Assembly: GCA_965203915.1 (NCBI GenBank)
Contig: OZ241918.1
Coordinates: forward strand, 1,178,001 to 1,242,000
Direction: 5' to 3'
Length of the DNA stretch: 64,000 nt
Origin: JASGCL01 sp965203915
GTDB lineage: Bacteria; Pseudomonadota; Alphaproteobacteria; JASGCL01
Shown here: positions 63,642 to 64,000 of the stretch, piece after piece
How positions within the stretch are numbered: the stretch's first letter is position 1
Layout of the letters: the number at the start of each line of letters is the position of its first letter
Notes under the pieces: generated by a model
The model's database searches: none
Seen by the model: the letters and a program-made list of their open reading frames with translations, nothing else
What the model was told of the DNA's origin: nothing
Program-made: the position numbers and the translations under genes

Positions 63642-64000
63642 TTAGGTTTGCAAAAATTTTTCAAGGTTTTTCTTTACTGCAACAAGGGGCTCTTGCCAAG
63701 TATTTTCTACCTGCTGGTGAAAAATTTCCATAAACCTCGGATACCACCAGGAGTTGTTGTAAGAATGATCCCGCCATTTCCAATCGGTCATGTAGGGCGA
63801 CAGCAAGAAAACCTTCTTGCCCAGCGCGCCCGCCAAATGGGCAAAACTGGTATCAACCGATATAACCAAGTCTATTTGCTGTAGCAACATCGCGCTATCT
63901 GCAAAATCACTGACCTGGGTTGTAACATCCCGCAGCAAAGATTGAAAGCCCGCCTTGGCTATATCCATTTTTGCCTCGCCCATTTGAAAAGAAAAGAAAT
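63642..64000 (-). CDS. GT9-like glycosyltransferase C-terminus, 5' truncated
   Basis: Only the C-terminal part is present; the frame is open through the window edge. The GT9-type donor motif is LVISVDTSFAHLAGALGKKVFLLSP, followed by WKWRDHSYNNSWWYPRF, which resembles the TPR-plus-GT9 proteins of alphaproteobacteria in which this domain follows TPR repeats. The truncation is from the window, not a mutation. Confidence 0.8.
   Translation of the reverse strand, partial: FFSFQMGEAKMDIAKAGFQSLLRDVTTQVSDFADSAMLLQQIDLVISVDTSFAHLAGALGKKVFLLSPYMTDWKWRDHSYNNSWWYPRFMEIFHQQVENTWQEPLVAVKKNLEKFLQT

Noticed and set aside
1..64000. CRISPR arrays, insertion sequences, prophage genes
   Set aside because: No regularly spaced repeats, transposase motifs or phage structural genes were recognised anywhere in the window.

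Overview
The window looks like a piece of the main chromosome of an alphaproteobacterium with moderate, A/T-leaning base composition and many short poly-A/poly-T tracts. The lineage call rests on gene content and order: an aapJQMP general amino-acid transporter, an ispH-thrB-rnhA cluster, a FlbD-type sigma-54 activator, a MucR/Ros regulator, DUF2155 and DUF6476 proteins, an adrenodoxin-type ferredoxin, COQ7, and heat-shock promoters that fit the alphaproteobacterial RpoH pattern. I cannot name a genus. No rRNA, CRISPR array, transposase or prophage was seen; the only clearly foreign-looking segment is a restriction-modification pair.

Layout. 0-10 kb: end of an APC amino-acid permease, ftsH (minus), then a plus-strand run of a DedA/YqaA-type membrane protein, dsbB, coq7 and guaA, a lone lipoprotein (minus), and ispH-thrB-rnhA. 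9.8-12.4 kb: an unusual intergenic region with a perfect DnaA box and nine GANTC sites, a FlbD-like activator without a DNA-binding domain, an A/T-rich membrane protein with a doubtful start, tRNA-Trp, and a block of hairpin repeats. 12.4-16.9 kb: tuf, two tandem small membrane paralogues, a choline-sulfatase-like gene, tRNA-Gly. 17-26 kb: a MerA/Lpd-like flavoprotein, aapPMQJ (minus), aguB, dusA, transaldolase. 26.5-31.4 kb: mucR, a TPR protein, ispE, a gamma-glutamyltransferase-like lipoprotein. 31.4-33.2 kb: an A/T-rich EcoRV-like restriction-modification system. 33.3-39.7 kb: DUF924, malate synthase A, dnaK-dnaJ-prmC. 39.7-43 kb: ferredoxin and two tandem solute-binding proteins with no transporter partners. 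43-49.8 kb: coaE-aroE-pyrD, trpB, comM, DUF2155, DUF502. 49.9-55.6 kb: an orphan formate-dehydrogenase-type NuoE-NuoF fusion, lutABC (L-lactate oxidation), mobA. 55.6-64 kb: nadK, DUF6476, rpsA, cmk, infC, thrS and two glycosyltransferase-family-9 genes, the last cut by the window edge.

Physiology implied: an aerobic heterotroph (ubiquinone synthesis, lactate and probably formate oxidation, malate synthase) that takes up amino acids and other solutes and may scavenge sulfate esters. ftsH and dnaK share RpoH-type promoters. mobA beside a formate-dehydrogenase-type subunit hints at a molybdenum enzyme encoded elsewhere.

Most unusual points: (1) nine GANTC sites in 230 bp (seven in 129 bp) together with a consensus DnaA box and a long inverted repeat before the FlbD-like gene, suggesting a cell-cycle-controlled promoter or a replication origin; (2) an EcoRV-like endonuclease with the recognition loop conserved; (3) a translation initiation factor IF-3 with a roughly 120-residue Gly/Pro/Arg-rich N-terminal extension built partly from a 12-bp tandem repeat; (4) tandem orphan binding proteins and an orphan formate-dehydrogenase subunit; (5) a gene remnant between ftsH and its neighbour, where tilS would be expected.
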